Source of the DNA: Streptomyces sp. YIM 130001
GTDB taxonomy: Bacteria > Actinomycetota > Actinomycetes > Streptomycetales > Streptomycetaceae
DNA: 64,000 nucleotides
Assembly (NCBI RefSeq): GCF_003574445.1
Contig: NZ_KZ984553.1
Span: 124,001 to 188,000, forward strand
Direction: 5' to 3'
In this document: positions 16,437 to 25,483 of the stretch, piece by piece
How positions within the stretch are numbered: position 1 is the first letter of the stretch
Layout of the letters: every line of letters begins with the position of its first letter
The notes under the pieces: model-generated
Databases searched by the model: none
Seen by the model: the letters and a program-made list of their open reading frames with translations, nothing else
What the model was told of the DNA's origin: nothing
Position numbers and translations under genes: made by a program

Positions 16437-18026
16437 GTGACGAGAGCACCACTGCTGTACGGGATCGCCGGGTCCGTGGCCCTGACCGCCCTTGCCTCCG
16501 CACCGGCCGACAGCCTCTCCCGGCCCACCGCGCCAGAGACCGCCGGCACCGCCGCGGCCGCCGCACGGGCCGCCGCGGCGGGCATCGACTTCGGCGACTG
16601 TCCGCAGGCGGAAGAGCTGCCTCCGTCGGTCGAGTGCGGAACGGTCCGCGTACCGCTCGACTACGCGAAGCCGGACGGCCGGCAGATCGAACTGACCGTC
16701 AGCCGCGGACGAGCCACCGGCGATCCGTCCGACCGCCAGGGCGCGCTGGTCTACAACCCCGGCGGCCCCGGCGGCTCCGGCATGTACTTCCCCGCGCTCG
16801 CCGACTCCCCCGAGTGGAAGCGCGTGGCGGCGGCCTACGACCTGGTGGGATACGCCCCGCGCGGGGTCGGCCGCTCGGCGCCACTGTCCTGCCAGGACCC
16901 CGGGGAGTTCGCGAAGGCCCCGACCACCGCTCCGACGCATCCGGACAAGGCGTACAAACAGCAGCGCGTGGCGCGGGCCAAGGCATACGCGCAGGGGTGT
17001 GCGCGCAACGCGGGCGACGCGCTGCGCCACTACACCACCCTCGACAACGCCCGGGACCTCGACGTCCTGCGCGCCGCACTCGGCGAGCGCCGGCTGACCT
17101 TCATGGGGGCGTCCTACGGCACCTACTTCGGCGCGGTCTACGCGACGCTGTTCCCCGACCATGTCCGCCGCATGGTCTTCGACTCCGCGGTCGACCCGGA
17201 TCCGCAGCAGGTCTGGTACCGCAACAACCTGGACCAGTCCGTCGCCTTCGAGCGCCGCTGGGCGGACTTCCGCGCCTGGATCGCCCGCCACCACACCACG
17301 TACGCACTCGGGCGCACACCTGCCCAGGTGCAGCGCAGCTACGACAAGGCGCGCGACGAGTTGGCCCGCGAGCCCGCCGGAGGCAAGGTCGGCCCGGGCG
17401 AGCTGCAGGCGGCGTTCCTGCGTGCCGGGTACTACGACGACTACTGGCCGGGGCGGGCGAACGCGCTCGCGGAGTACCTGCGCGGGCGCCCGCAGGAACT
17501 GGTGGACATCGCCGCACGTCCCGAGGCGAGCGCCGCGGCGGACGAGAACAGCCAGGCGGTGTACACGGCGGTGGAGTGCAACGACGCGTCCTGGCCGACC
17601 AGGTTCGAGACCTGGGACCGCGACAGCACACTGCTCTCGGGGATCGCGCCGTTCGCCACCTGGGACAACGCCTGGATGAATCTGCCCTGTGCGTTCTGGC
17701 CCGCGCCCAGACAGCGGCCGGTCGATGTGCGGGTACCGGAAGGGAAGCTGCCGCCGACCCTGATCCTCTCGGCGGAACGGGACGCCGCGACGCCGCACCG
17801 GGGCGCGGTGGAGCTGCACCGTCGGCTGTCCGGTTCGACGCTGGTCACGGAGCGGGACGCGGGTACGCACGGCATCGCGTTCGGCTCCAACGACTGCGTC
17901 AACGGCCATGTGGAGGCGTACCTGCTCGACGGCAAGCTGCCGGGGCGGAGCGCGGAGTGCGAGGCCCACGAGGGGCCGGAGCCCTCGCCAGGGGGCGGGA
18001 GTTCGACCGGTCCGCAGGAGCCCTGA
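16437..18026 (+). CDS. secreted alpha/beta hydrolase, tripeptidyl aminopeptidase (TAP) type
   Basis: A 529-aa secreted serine hydrolase similar to the Streptomyces Tap/SlpD/SlpE peptidases, which remove tripeptides from protein N-termini. A signal peptide spans about residues 1-25 and is followed by an Ala-rich segment. The oxyanion region is YNPGGPGGSG, the nucleophile elbow GASYG, and the TAP-like C-terminal domain supplies the Asp (LSAERDAATPHRGA) and His (DAGTHGIAF). Paired cysteines are typical of secreted members. It could be membrane-retained or free; there is no lipobox. The GTG start follows AAGGGATG. A strong hairpin separates it from the convergent hemQ gene. The natural substrate is not determined. 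Confidence 0.92.
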   Translation: MTRAPLLYGIAGSVALTALASAPADSLSRPTAPETAGTAAAAARAAAAGIDFGDCPQAEELPPSVECGTVRVPLDYAKPDGRQIELTVSRGRATGDPSDRQGALVYNPGGPGGSGMYFPALADSPEWKRVAAAYDLVGYAPRGVGRSAPLSCQDPGEFAKAPTTAPTHPDKAYKQQRVARAKAYAQGCARNAGDALRHYTTLDNARDLDVLRAALGERRLTFMGASYGTYFGAVYATLFPDHVRRMVFDSAVDPDPQQVWYRNNLDQSVAFERRWADFRAWIARHHTTYALGRTPAQVQRSYDKARDELAREPAGGKVGPGELQAAFLRAGYYDDYWPGRANALAEYLRGRPQELVDIAARPEASAAADENSQAVYTAVECNDASWPTRFETWDRDSTLLSGIAPFATWDNAWMNLPCAFWPAPRQRPVDVRVPEGKLPPTLILSAERDAATPHRGAVELHRRLSGSTLVTERDAGTHGIAFGSNDCVNGHVEAYLLDGKLPGRSAECEAHEGPEPSPGGGSSTGPQEP

Positions 18027-18041
18027 CGGACTCCCGCACGA

Positions 18042-18076
18042 GACGGCCCGGTGCGGCGCTGCCCCACCGGGCCGTC
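18042..18076. terminator. bidirectional terminator between the TAP-type peptidase and hemQ
   Basis: GACGGCCCGGTG and CACCGGGCCGTC form a perfect 12-bp stem with an 11-nt loop, lying between two convergent genes. Confidence 0.75.
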
Positions 18077-18082
18077 CGGCGC

Positions 18083-18802
18083 TCAGGCCAGTGAGGCGAC
18101 CAGGTCGGCGACGCTCTTGCGGCGGCCGGTGTAGAACGGCACCTCTTCACGGACGTGCATCCGCGCCTCCGAGGCACGCAGGTGACGCATCAGGTCGACG
18201 ATGCGGTACAGCTCGTCGGCCTCGAACGCCAGCATCCACTCGTAGTCGCCGAGCGAGAACGCGGGGACGGTGTTGGCGCGGACGTCCGGGAAGCCGCGGG
18301 CCATCTTGCCGTGGTCGGCGAGCATCCGGCGACGGTCCTCGTCGGGCAGCAGGTACCAGTCGTAGGAGCGCACGAACGGGTACACGCTGACGTAGTTCCG
18401 CGGGGACTCGTCGGCCAGGAACGCCGGGATGTGCGACTTGTTGAACTCGGCGGGGCGGTGCAGCGCCATGTTCGACCAGACCGGCTCCAGAGCGCGGCCG
18501 AGACGCGTGCGGCGGAAGCGGTTGTAGGCGTCCTGCAGCGCGTCGGAGGTCTCGGCGTGCCACCAGATCATGACGTCGGCGTCGGCCCGCAGGCCGGAGA
18601 CGTCGTACGTGCCGCGGACGGTGACGTCCTCGGCCTCGAGCTGGTCGAACAGCTCCTGCACCTCGTCGGCGTAGCCGGAGCGGTCCTCGGGCAGCACGTC
18701 GCGCAGCTTGAAGACGGACCACAGGGTGTAGCGGATGACCTCGTTGAGGTCCTTGGCCTTCTTGCCCGCGTTGGGGGCCTTGGCGGGGGCGTCGTCACTC
18801 AT
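18083..18802 (-). CDS. hemQ: coproheme decarboxylase HemQ
   Basis: A 239-aa chlorite-dismutase-fold enzyme that converts coproheme III to heme b with hydrogen peroxide, the last step of the coproporphyrin-dependent heme pathway used by Actinobacteria. Diagnostic segments are [17 protein letters not shown] (including the catalytic tyrosine region) and [12 protein letters not shown], carrying the proximal heme-binding histidine. It lacks the distal arginine signature of true chlorite dismutases as far as can be read. The ATG of MSDDAPAK was chosen because upstream residues overlap hemG. It lies four bases downstream of hemG on the same strand, so the last two heme steps are cotranscribed. Confidence 0.96.
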   Translation of the reverse strand: MSDDAPAKAPNAGKKAKDLNEVIRYTLWSVFKLRDVLPEDRSGYADEVQELFDQLEAEDVTVRGTYDVSGLRADADVMIWWHAETSDALQDAYNRFRRTRLGRALEPVWSNMALHRPAEFNKSHIPAFLADESPRNYVSVYPFVRSYDWYLLPDEDRRRMLADHGKMARGFPDVRANTVPAFSLGDYEWMLAFEADELYRIVDLMRHLRASEARMHVREEVPFYTGRRKSVADLVASLA

Positions 18803-18806
18803 GGGG

Positions 18807-20264
18807 TTATTCTCCCGCGCCGCCGTGCAGGCTCTGCACCGGGTGGGCGGTGAGCTCCTCGGCCGCCGCCGTATCGCCTTGCAGCAGGTCGACGGCCGCC
18901 TGGGCACTGGCGATGCAGGCGGGGATACCGACGCCGTCGTAGGCAGCCCCGCAGACCGCGATCCCAGGCAGTCCGGAGACCTGGCGGCGGATGCGCTCCA
19001 CGCGCGCGTGGTGCCCGACGGGGTACTGGGGCAGGCCGTCCTGCCAGCGGGTCACCCGTGCGGCGACGGGTTCGGCCGTGAGGCCGGTCGCGACGTGCAG
19101 GTCGGCGCGGGCGATGTCGAGGAGTTCGGCGTCGTCGCGCTTCAGGTCCTCGGTGTCGCCGTGCCGGCCGACGGAGGTGCGGGCGACGAGCAGGTCCGGG
19201 TCCTCGTCTGCGATCCAGCCCCATTTGCGGCTGGCGAAGGTCGCCGCCTTGATGGTCCGGCCGTCGACCGGCGGTACGAGAAAGCCACTGCCCGGGGGCA
19301 GTTCGGTCTCGGCACGGCGGAAGGCGAACGTCATCAAGGCCATGGAGGCGTACTCCACGGTGCGCAGCTCTGCGGCGGCCGCAGGCGCCTCGGCCTCGAG
19401 CAGCTCGGCGGCCCGCGGCGCGGGGACGGCGATGACCACCGCGTCCGCCTCGAGGCTCTCGTCCCCTGCGATCACCTGCCAGGCGCCGGCGGTACGACGC
19501 AGCGCGGTCGCGGACGTGCCGGTGCGGATGTCGCCGCCGCGCGCGCGTACCGACTCGGCCACGGCGAGCGGCAGCCGGCCGACACCGCCCTCGATCCCCA
19601 TGAACACCGGGTCCGTGCGCGGCTTCTCGGCGGTGCGGCGCTGGATGTCACGTACGGCGTGCAGCAGCGAGCTGCCGGAACGGGCCACCTCGTAGAGCTG
19701 CGGTACGGCCATCCGAAGCGAGATCCGGTACGCGTTGCCGGCGTAGACCCCGCCGAGCAGCGGTTCGACGAGACGGTCGACGACCTCGCGGCCCATCCGC
19801 TCGGCCACGTAACTGCCGACGGCGATGTCGTCGCCGACCTCGGTGGGCGGCAGGCCGGGTTCCTGGGCGATGCGGTCCAGGCCTTCGGGGCTCAGGACGT
19901 CCGCCAGGACCTCGGGATCGCCCGGTACGCCCATCACGTGCCCCTTGGGCATGGGCCGCAGGGCGCCACGGGTCCACAGGGACGCGGAGGCGGTGGCGGG
20001 CGCCTGGAGGGCGTCCGCGAGGCCCACCTCACGGGCGAGGCCGACGGCTTCCGGGCGGCGGGCGAGCATCGACTCGGCACCCAGGTCGATGCGGACACCG
20101 GCGATGCGGTCCGCGTGCAGCTTGCCGCCGAGACGGTCGGAAGCCTCCAGGACGGTCACCCGGGCTCCGGTGTCGAGCAGCCGGTGGGCCGCGGCGAGAC
20201 CGGCGATGCCCCCGCCGACGACGACTACGTGGCGCGGTGCTGTGGGGGCGTCCGAAGCGTGCAT
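18807..20264 (-). CDS. hemG: coproporphyrinogen/protoporphyrinogen oxidase (HemY/CgoX type)
   Basis: A 485-aa FAD-dependent oxidase of the HemY type. In Actinobacteria it oxidises coproporphyrinogen III to coproporphyrin III before iron insertion; it is annotated variously as hemG, hemY or cgoX. The N-terminal dinucleotide-binding motif is [18 protein letters not shown] at about 12-29. The C-terminal FAD closure is [26 protein letters not shown]. Length is normal for the family. It is followed by hemQ after four bases. One copy of the CCACGCGCGCGTGG palindrome lies inside the coding region at 18998. The ATG is preceded by a 276-bp gap to the divergent DUF4349 gene. Confidence 0.96.
   Translation of the reverse strand: MHASDAPTAPRHVVVVGGGIAGLAAAHRLLDTGARVTVLEASDRLGGKLHADRIAGVRIDLGAESMLARRPEAVGLAREVGLADALQAPATASASLWTRGALRPMPKGHVMGVPGDPEVLADVLSPEGLDRIAQEPGLPPTEVGDDIAVGSYVAERMGREVVDRLVEPLLGGVYAGNAYRISLRMAVPQLYEVARSGSSLLHAVRDIQRRTAEKPRTDPVFMGIEGGVGRLPLAVAESVRARGGDIRTGTSATALRRTAGAWQVIAGDESLEADAVVIAVPAPRAAELLEAEAPAAAAELRTVEYASMALMTFAFRRAETELPPGSGFLVPPVDGRTIKAATFASRKWGWIADEDPDLLVARTSVGRHGDTEDLKRDDAELLDIARADLHVATGLTAEPVAARVTRWQDGLPQYPVGHHARVERIRRQVSGLPGIAVCGAAYDGVGIPACIASAQAAVDLLQGDTAAAEELTAHPVQSLHGGAGE
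18998..19011. repeat. CCACGCGCGCGTGG palindrome, copy 1 (inside hemG)
   Basis: A perfect 14-bp palindrome within coding sequence. The same core recurs at 20361, 25133, 31195 and 31251. Confidence 0.85.
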
Positions 20265-20360
20265 GTCTCAAGGGTCTCAGAGCCATGTGTGGGGGCGTTC
20301 GTGCGGGTCTGGGTCGGGGTCCCGTCGAGGGTGCGCGGAGATGCGGCTCCGGGACGAAGC

Positions 20361-20376
20361 TCCACGCGCGCGTGGA
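20361..20376. repeat. TCCACGCGCGCGTGGA palindrome, copy 2
   Basis: A perfect 16-bp palindrome in the 276-bp region between the divergent hemG and DUF4349 genes. It is one of five copies in the window. Confidence 0.85.
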
Positions 20377-20540
20377 CCCGCATCGACGGCCCCCTGTCGT
20401 GTGTCGCCGGCTGCCCGGCGTCCGCCACGGAGGTGCTCGTTCCGCGTCCGGGCCGTGACCGCTTCGGGACCACCCGGCGCGAACGTTCCGCCTCACCCCC
20501 GCGTCGTCGGACCACACACCGAGGCAACGGGGGTACGCCC

Positions 20541-21557
20541 ATGGACACCCACATCCGGAGCACGAAGCCCACGAGCAGGCGCCACCGCGGCTCACTCGCC
20601 GCGCTGCTGCTCGCCGCGGCGCTCGCCATGACGGCCTGCACGGCGGACGGCGACGGATCCGAATCGGCAGCGGGCAAGGCCGACAGGCCCGCGAGGAGCG
20701 ACCCGGACACCGGCGGTGACGCCTCCGCACGCCGCAAGGGTGCGGGCAACTCCGGCGCGGACACGGCCCGCCAGGCCCCCGACCCGGCCGGCACCCACAT
20801 CATCCGCACGGCGAAGCTCACGGTGCGGGTGAAGGACGTACCGACCGCTCTCGGCACCGCCCGCGCGGCTGCCGACGACGCGGGCGGTGTCGTCGCCGAC
20901 GAGTCCACGGACCGCGACGCATCGGGCCACGAACGCTCCCGGGTCACCCTCAGGGTCCCGCAGGACCGGTACGAGGACGTGACTGCCGAACTGTCCGGCA
21001 CCGGCAAACTCCTGACCCGCAAGGCGGTGGCGAAGGACGTCACCGACCAAGTGGTGGACGTCGAGAGCCGGGTGAAATCGCAGCGCGCCAGCGTCACCCG
21101 GGTCCGCGACCTCATGGACGACGCGACCGAGCTCGACGACGTGGTCACCCTCGAGGACGAACTGAGTACTCGTCAGGCCGAGTTGGAATCCCTCCTCGCC
21201 CGCCGCGCGAGCCTCGAGGACCGGACCGCGCTGGCCACCATCACCCTGACCCGGTCCGAGACCAGCACGCCGGCGAAGGAGCAGCCGGACGAGGGCCCCG
21301 GCTTCGCGGACGCCGTGTCGGGCGGGTGGGGCGCCTTCGTGACGGTCCTGCACCGGGTCGCCGTGGTCCTCGGCGCGGCGTTCCCCTTCCTCGCGCTCCT
21401 CGCCCTGCTGCTCGTGCTGTGGCGGCTGCTGAGGTCCCGCCTCCCCGGCGCCGACCGCCGCCGGGCGCCGCTCCCCGCGGCACCCGACCGCGCCTCGGCC
21501 CCCGCGACCGGCGGGAGCGCCTGCACCGACTCCGGCGAGACACCCAAGACTTCCTGA
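20541..21557 (+). CDS. DUF4349 domain lipoprotein with C-terminal membrane segment
   Basis: A 338-aa exported protein. The N-terminus is a lipoprotein signal (hydrophobic stretch 18-30, then MTACT, with the lipidated Cys at 33). A charged low-complexity linker follows. The DUF4349 domain is at about 90-250: IIRTAKLTVRVKDVPTALGTARAAADDAGG, then a coiled-coil-forming stretch VESRVKSQRASVTRVRDLMDDATELDDVVTLEDEL. A transmembrane helix lies at about 280-305, then a short basic tail. Function is unknown; the coiled coil and double anchoring suggest a structural or signalling envelope protein. It was placed at the ATG after an intergenic palindrome; frame-open sequence further upstream is antisense to hemG and not coding. 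Confidence 0.88.
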   Translation: MDTHIRSTKPTSRRHRGSLAALLLAAALAMTACTADGDGSESAAGKADRPARSDPDTGGDASARRKGAGNSGADTARQAPDPAGTHIIRTAKLTVRVKDVPTALGTARAAADDAGGVVADESTDRDASGHERSRVTLRVPQDRYEDVTAELSGTGKLLTRKAVAKDVTDQVVDVESRVKSQRASVTRVRDLMDDATELDDVVTLEDELSTRQAELESLLARRASLEDRTALATITLTRSETSTPAKEQPDEGPGFADAVSGGWGAFVTVLHRVAVVLGAAFPFLALLALLLVLWRLLRSRLPGADRRRAPLPAAPDRASAPATGGSACTDSGETPKTS

Positions 21558-21626
21558 TCCCCGGGCAGTTCCCCGGCACGCGGGCGGTCCGGGCCCGCTC
21601 CCCCGGCGGCACGTAGCGTGTGCCGC

Positions 21627-23000
21627 ATGAGTGAACGACTGGTGGTCATCGGCGCGGACGCGGCGGGCATGTCCGCCGCGTCCCAGGCACGCAGGCTCAA
21701 GGACCGGGCGGCTCTGGAGATCGTCGCCTTCGAACGCGGCGGCTTCTCGTCGTACTCGGCCTGCGGCATCCCGTACTGGGTGGGCGGACAAGTGGCCGAG
21801 CGCGACGAACTGATCGCCCGCACTCCCGAGGAGCACCGCGAACGCGACATCGATCTGCGGATGCGCACCGAGGTCACCGAGCTCGACGTCCCGGGCAAAC
21901 GGGTCCACGCCCGCGACCTGGTCTCGGGCGAGACCTACTGGACGGCGTACGACAAGCTCGTGATCGCCACCGGCGCGCGGCCGGTACGCCCCGACCTGCC
22001 CGGCATCGACACACCGGGCGTCCACGGAGTGCAGACCCTCGACGACGGCCAGGCCCTGCTCGACACCCTCGCCGCCACCGAGGGGCACCGCGCGGTCGTG
22101 GTGGGCGCCGGCTACATCGGCGTCGAGATGGCGGAGGCGCTGGTGCAGCGCGGCTACCGGGTGACCGTGGTCAATCGCGGCCAGGAGCCGATGTCGACCC
22201 TCGACCCGGACATGGGCCGCCTCGTCCACGAGGCGATGTCCGGCCTGGGCATCGAGATGGTCGACGACGCCGAGGTCACCGGCGTCGTCGAAGGCGACGA
22301 CAAACGCGTCCGGGCGGTGGTCACGGCGGACGCCGAGTACCCCGCGGACGTCGTCGTCCTCGGCATGGGCGTCCGGCCGGCGACGGACCTCGCACGCGCG
22401 GCCGGACTGCCGCTCGGCACCAGTGGCGGGCTGCTCACCGACGTGTCCATGCGGGTCAGGGGCCACGACGACATCTGGGCCGGCGGCGACTGCGTCGAGG
22501 TCCGTGATCTGGTCGCGGGCCGCGAGCGGCACATCGCACTCGGCACGCACGCCAACAAGCACGGCCAGGTGATCGGTTCGAACGTGGGCGGCGACTACGC
22601 GACCTTCCCCGGCGTCGTCGGCACCGCCGTCAGCAAGGTCTGCGACCTGGAGATCGCCCGTACCGGACTGCGTGAGAAGGACGCCACGGCCGCCGGACTG
22701 CAGTACGTCACGGCCACCATCGAGTCGACCAGCCGCGCGGGCTACTTCCCGGGGGCGGCCACGATGACCGTGAAGATGCTCGCGGAGCGCCGTACCGGAC
22801 GTCTGCTCGGCGTGCAGATCGTCGGCCGTGAGGGCGCGGCGAAGCGCGTCGATGTCGCGGCCGTCGCTCTCACCGCCCGGATGACGGTCGATCAGCTCAC
22901 GGCACTCGACCTGGGGTACGCGCCGCCCTTCTCACCGGTGTGGGACCCCGTCCTGGTGGCGGCCCGCAAGGCCGTCACCGCGGTCCGCAAGGCGGGCTGA
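21627..23000 (+). CDS. FAD-dependent pyridine nucleotide-disulfide oxidoreductase (CoA-disulfide reductase/NADH oxidase type)
   Basis: A 457-aa flavoprotein. The FAD motif is VIGADAAGMSAASQARR at the N-terminus. The single redox cysteine is C46 in SYSACGIPYWVGG, as in CoA-disulfide reductases and NADH oxidases. The NAD(P)H motif is VVGAGYIGVEMAEAL near 156, and the C-terminal dimerisation domain contains YAPPFSPVWDPV. It probably uses NAD(P)H to reduce CoA disulfide, a polysulfide or oxygen; sequence alone does not decide. TAGCGT lies seven bases before the ATG without a ribosome site, so it is likely leaderless. A long hairpin separates it from the convergent hemE. Confidence 0.9.
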   Translation: MSERLVVIGADAAGMSAASQARRLKDRAALEIVAFERGGFSSYSACGIPYWVGGQVAERDELIARTPEEHRERDIDLRMRTEVTELDVPGKRVHARDLVSGETYWTAYDKLVIATGARPVRPDLPGIDTPGVHGVQTLDDGQALLDTLAATEGHRAVVVGAGYIGVEMAEALVQRGYRVTVVNRGQEPMSTLDPDMGRLVHEAMSGLGIEMVDDAEVTGVVEGDDKRVRAVVTADAEYPADVVVLGMGVRPATDLARAAGLPLGTSGGLLTDVSMRVRGHDDIWAGGDCVEVRDLVAGRERHIALGTHANKHGQVIGSNVGGDYATFPGVVGTAVSKVCDLEIARTGLREKDATAAGLQYVTATIESTSRAGYFPGAATMTVKMLAERRTGRLLGVQIVGREGAAKRVDVAAVALTARMTVDQLTALDLGYAPPFSPVWDPVLVAARKAVTAVRKAG

Positions 23001-23017
23001 GAGAAAGCCGAAGCGGG

Positions 23018-23052
23018 GGCACGGCGTGCACCACGTGGGTGCCCGCCGTGCC
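23018..23052. terminator. bidirectional terminator between the oxidoreductase and hemE
   Basis: GGCACGGCG / CGCCGTGCC outer stem encloses an inner GCACC / GGTGC stem. The two flanking genes converge on it. Confidence 0.7.
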
Positions 23053-23109
23053 ACGACACTCATTTCCAGCCAAAGATCGGGCGCCCCGGCGCGGTCTTCC
23101 GCCCGTCGC

Positions 23110-24186
23110 TCAGTGCGCGGTGCGCGTGTGCACGTGCTCCACAAGGCGGGTCAGCGCGTCCGGGTCCGTGGTCGGCGGGACGCCGTGCCCGAGGTTGAAG
23201 ACGTGCCCTTCGAGGTGCTGCGCGGCGGCGAGCACCTCGTCGGCCTTGACCGCGACCGCTTCCGGAGTCGAGAAGAGAACGGCCGGGTCGATGTTTCCCT
23301 GCAGCGCCTTGCCGGGGCCGACACGGCGGGCCGCCTCGTCCAGCGGGACCCGCCAGTCGACGCCGACGACGTCCGCGCCCGCCTCACCCAGCAGATTGAG
23401 CAGCTCGCCGGTCCCGACACCGAAGTGGATCCGCGGCACTCCCCGGCCGGCCACCCGCTCGAAGACCTTCGCCGAGGCAGGCAGCACTGCGGCCCGGTAG
23501 TCGGCCGGCGCGAGGGCACCCACCCAGGAGTCGAAGAGCTGTACGGCGCTCGCACCAGCGTCGATCTGCACCTGCAGGAAGGTGCCGGTGATGTCCGCGA
23601 GGCGGTCGAGCAGATCGGCCCACAGCTGCGGGTCGCCGTACATCATGGCCTTGGTGTTCTCGTGATTGCGGGAGGGCCCGCCCTCGATGAGATAGCTGGC
23701 CAGCGTGAAGGGCGCGCCGGCGAAGCCGATCAGCGGGGTGCTGCCGAGTTCACGGGTGAGCAGCCCCATCGCCTCGGTGACGTACCAGACGTCGTCGGGG
23801 GTGAGATCCCGCAGCCTGTCGAGGTCCGCGCGGGTGCGGAACGGCTGCTCGACCACGGGCCCGACACCGGGCTTGATGTCGAGATCGATACCGATGGCCT
23901 TGAGCGGTACGACGATGTCGCTGAAGTAGATCGCGGCATCGACGTGGTGGCGGCGCACCGGCTGCAGGGTGATCTCGGCGACCAGATCGGGGCGCATGCA
24001 GGAGTCGAGCATCGCGATGCCCTCACGCACCTTGCGGTACTCCGGCAGCGAGCGCCCGGCCTGTCGCATGAACCACACGGGGGTGTGCGGCACGGGCTCT
24101 CGGCGGCACGCCTTGAGGAAGGCGGAATCCGCGACGGCGGGCGACGGGTTCGACTGCTGGCCCTGCGGGCGGTCGTTGGCACTCAC
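23110..24186 (-). CDS. hemE: uroporphyrinogen decarboxylase HemE
   Basis: A 358-aa cytosolic enzyme that removes four carboxyl groups from uroporphyrinogen III to give coproporphyrinogen III. The two family signatures are present: PVWFMRQAGRSLPEYR near residue 36, with the substrate-binding arginines, and GFAGAPFTLASYLIEGG near 150. The catalytic Asp region is IYFSDIVVPL. The GTG start (VSANDRP) has GGGAGA about ten bases upstream; translation from further upstream is unlikely because the DUF3000 promoter lies there. Its product feeds the HemG-HemQ steps encoded 3 kb away, though hemE has a separate promoter. Confidence 0.96.
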   Translation of the reverse strand: MSANDRPQGQQSNPSPAVADSAFLKACRREPVPHTPVWFMRQAGRSLPEYRKVREGIAMLDSCMRPDLVAEITLQPVRRHHVDAAIYFSDIVVPLKAIGIDLDIKPGVGPVVEQPFRTRADLDRLRDLTPDDVWYVTEAMGLLTRELGSTPLIGFAGAPFTLASYLIEGGPSRNHENTKAMMYGDPQLWADLLDRLADITGTFLQVQIDAGASAVQLFDSWVGALAPADYRAAVLPASAKVFERVAGRGVPRIHFGVGTGELLNLLGEAGADVVGVDWRVPLDEAARRVGPGKALQGNIDPAVLFSTPEAVAVKADEVLAAAQHLEGHVFNLGHGVPPTTDPDALTRLVEHVHTRTAH

Positions 24187-24276
24187 GCCGAAAGTCTCCC
24201 ATGTGCCGTGAAGTGCCTGGCTCGGGGCGGGTGTCCCTCCCTGCGCCGGAGCTCGCTTCCGCTTAATCTTCCCCGC

Positions 24277-24936
24277 ATGGCTGCGGCGCAGGGACAACTG
24301 TCGGAGGGTTCTGAGGGGATGGACGGTACGGAGGGGAAAGCGGCGCCCGAAGCCCCGCCCCCGTTCCGCACGGCCGTCGAGGCGTTGCGGGCGGCCCGGC
24401 TGCGGCCGGAGATCGAGGTGGAACCGACGCGCGCGCCCAGGCGGCTCGCGCCGTACGCGCACGCGCTCGAGGCGGCTGTGGTGGACGGCGAGGAGGATCT
24501 GGCCGACGGACGGCTCGTCCTGCTGCACGACCCCGCGGGACACGACGCCTGGCAGGGGGCGTTCCGGCTGGTGACGCTGGTCCGTGCCGACCTGGAGCCG
24601 GAGATGGCGGCCGATCCGCTGCTCCCTGAGGTCTGCTGGTCCTGGCTGACGGGCGCACTGCAGGGCCGCGGACTGTTCTACGGGGAGCCGAGCGGCACCG
24701 TGACGCGTGCGGGTTCGCACTACTTCGGCGGTCTCGCCGAGCGCAGGCCGGCCTCGCAGATCGAGATCCGCGCTTCCTGGACGCCACGCGAGGGGCCCAG
24801 CGGGGCGCCCGACACGGCGGCTCATCTCGCCGCCTGGTGCGACCTGCTGTGCCAGATCGCGGGGCTGCCACCCCAGGGGCCGTCGGACGCCGCTGTGGTC
24901 TCGCTGCCGCAGCGCCGCGGGCCACACCGCACCTGA
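24277..24936 (+). CDS. DUF3000 family protein
   Basis: A 219-aa soluble protein of the actinobacterial DUF3000 family, whose function is unknown. The conserved core begins at PPFRTAVEALRAARLRPEIEVEP and includes VCWSWLTGALQGRGLFYGEPSGTV and GSHYFGGLAERRPASQIEIRASW. There are no membrane segments. Two starts are possible. The first ATG has TAATCT seven bases upstream and no ribosome site, suggesting a leaderless message. An ATG 14 codons later (24319, MDGTEG) has GGAGGG and GAGGGG before it. It is divergent from hemE across 90 bp, which in streptomycetes is a stable pairing as I recall. It is followed by the long region upstream of whiI. Confidence 0.87.
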   Translation: MAAAQGQLSEGSEGMDGTEGKAAPEAPPPFRTAVEALRAARLRPEIEVEPTRAPRRLAPYAHALEAAVVDGEEDLADGRLVLLHDPAGHDAWQGAFRLVTLVRADLEPEMAADPLLPEVCWSWLTGALQGRGLFYGEPSGTVTRAGSHYFGGLAERRPASQIEIRASWTPREGPSGAPDTAAHLAAWCDLLCQIAGLPPQGPSDAAVVSLPQRRGPHRT

Positions 24937-25378
24937 CCCGAGGGCGGCGCACGACCCCCTCGGGGGCGTACGCGGGCGCGGCTCACACGAGGACATGCAT
25001 CAGCCGACGCGGTCGGCGCGGACACGGTTCGCGCCGACCGCGTCGCGCTGTCCGAAGCATCCCCCGCCTGTTTTCACGACACCGGACGCTCCACGCACCT
25101 CCGGCGATCACACGCGGACAGCAGTCGCCGTCCACGCGCGCGTGAAGCAGCCCGAAACGGTCGACGACGGACCGACGTTGTCCGCCGCCGAACGCGGGAC
25201 GTCCACGCGCTGTCCCGCAGCCTCCTGTCCCGACCTGGCGACGGCGCCCTATTCCCCCTCGCGCCCTCAAGTAGTCCCCCGCTCGCTCGTGAGCGTGGTG
25301 TGTTCGGTTCGTTCTTGGGATGATCGATAGCGTGTCCTAATTGCCCGAATTGCAGGTCACCAAATCGTGATCATTCGC
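24937..25378. other. noncoding region upstream of the whiI promoter
   Basis: About 440 bp without a convincing gene on either strand. It holds copy 3 of the CACGCGCGCGTG palindrome at 25133 and ends in an A/T-richer stretch (25320-25380) before the whiI promoter. Short open frames here have poor codon bias and no ribosome sites. Confidence 0.6.
25133..25144. repeat. CACGCGCGCGTG palindrome, copy 3
   Basis: A perfect 12-bp palindrome in the long region upstream of whiI. The flanks read TC before and AA after, so it is the most degenerate of the five copies. Confidence 0.7.
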
Positions 25379-25406
25379 TAAAGGCGGGCGGAGATGCTGC
25401 CGAAGA
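25379..25406 (+). promoter_or_regulatory. WhiG-type promoter of whiI
   Basis: TAAA, a 16-bp spacer, then GCCGAAGA. This fits the sigma-WhiG consensus (TAAA-N15/16-GCCGATAA) with two mismatches in the -10 box. whiI is a known WhiG target in S. coelicolor. Transcription would begin near 25413, about 70 bp before the chosen start codon. Confidence 0.75.
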
Positions 25407-25483
25407 CGTTTGTGACCTTGAAAGCAGGATCCCGGCTCTTCCCCCAGCCGGCCCCGTCCCCGCCGCCATCCCCAGGAGGCCTG

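Noticed and set aside
18735..20540. Long plus-strand open frame running into the DUF4349 gene
   Set aside because: It is antisense to hemG and hemQ; its protein is Gly/Arg/Val-rich with no family motif. The real gene begins at the ATG at 20541.
20592..22562. 656-residue minus-strand open frame
   Set aside because: It overlaps the DUF4349 and oxidoreductase genes, which have clear motifs and starts. High GC content keeps antisense frames open.
25394..25483. 30-codon N-terminal extension of whiI
   Set aside because: It would start before the predicted WhiG transcription start, is Pro-rich, and the internal GTG has the AGGAGG site and the length known for WhiI.
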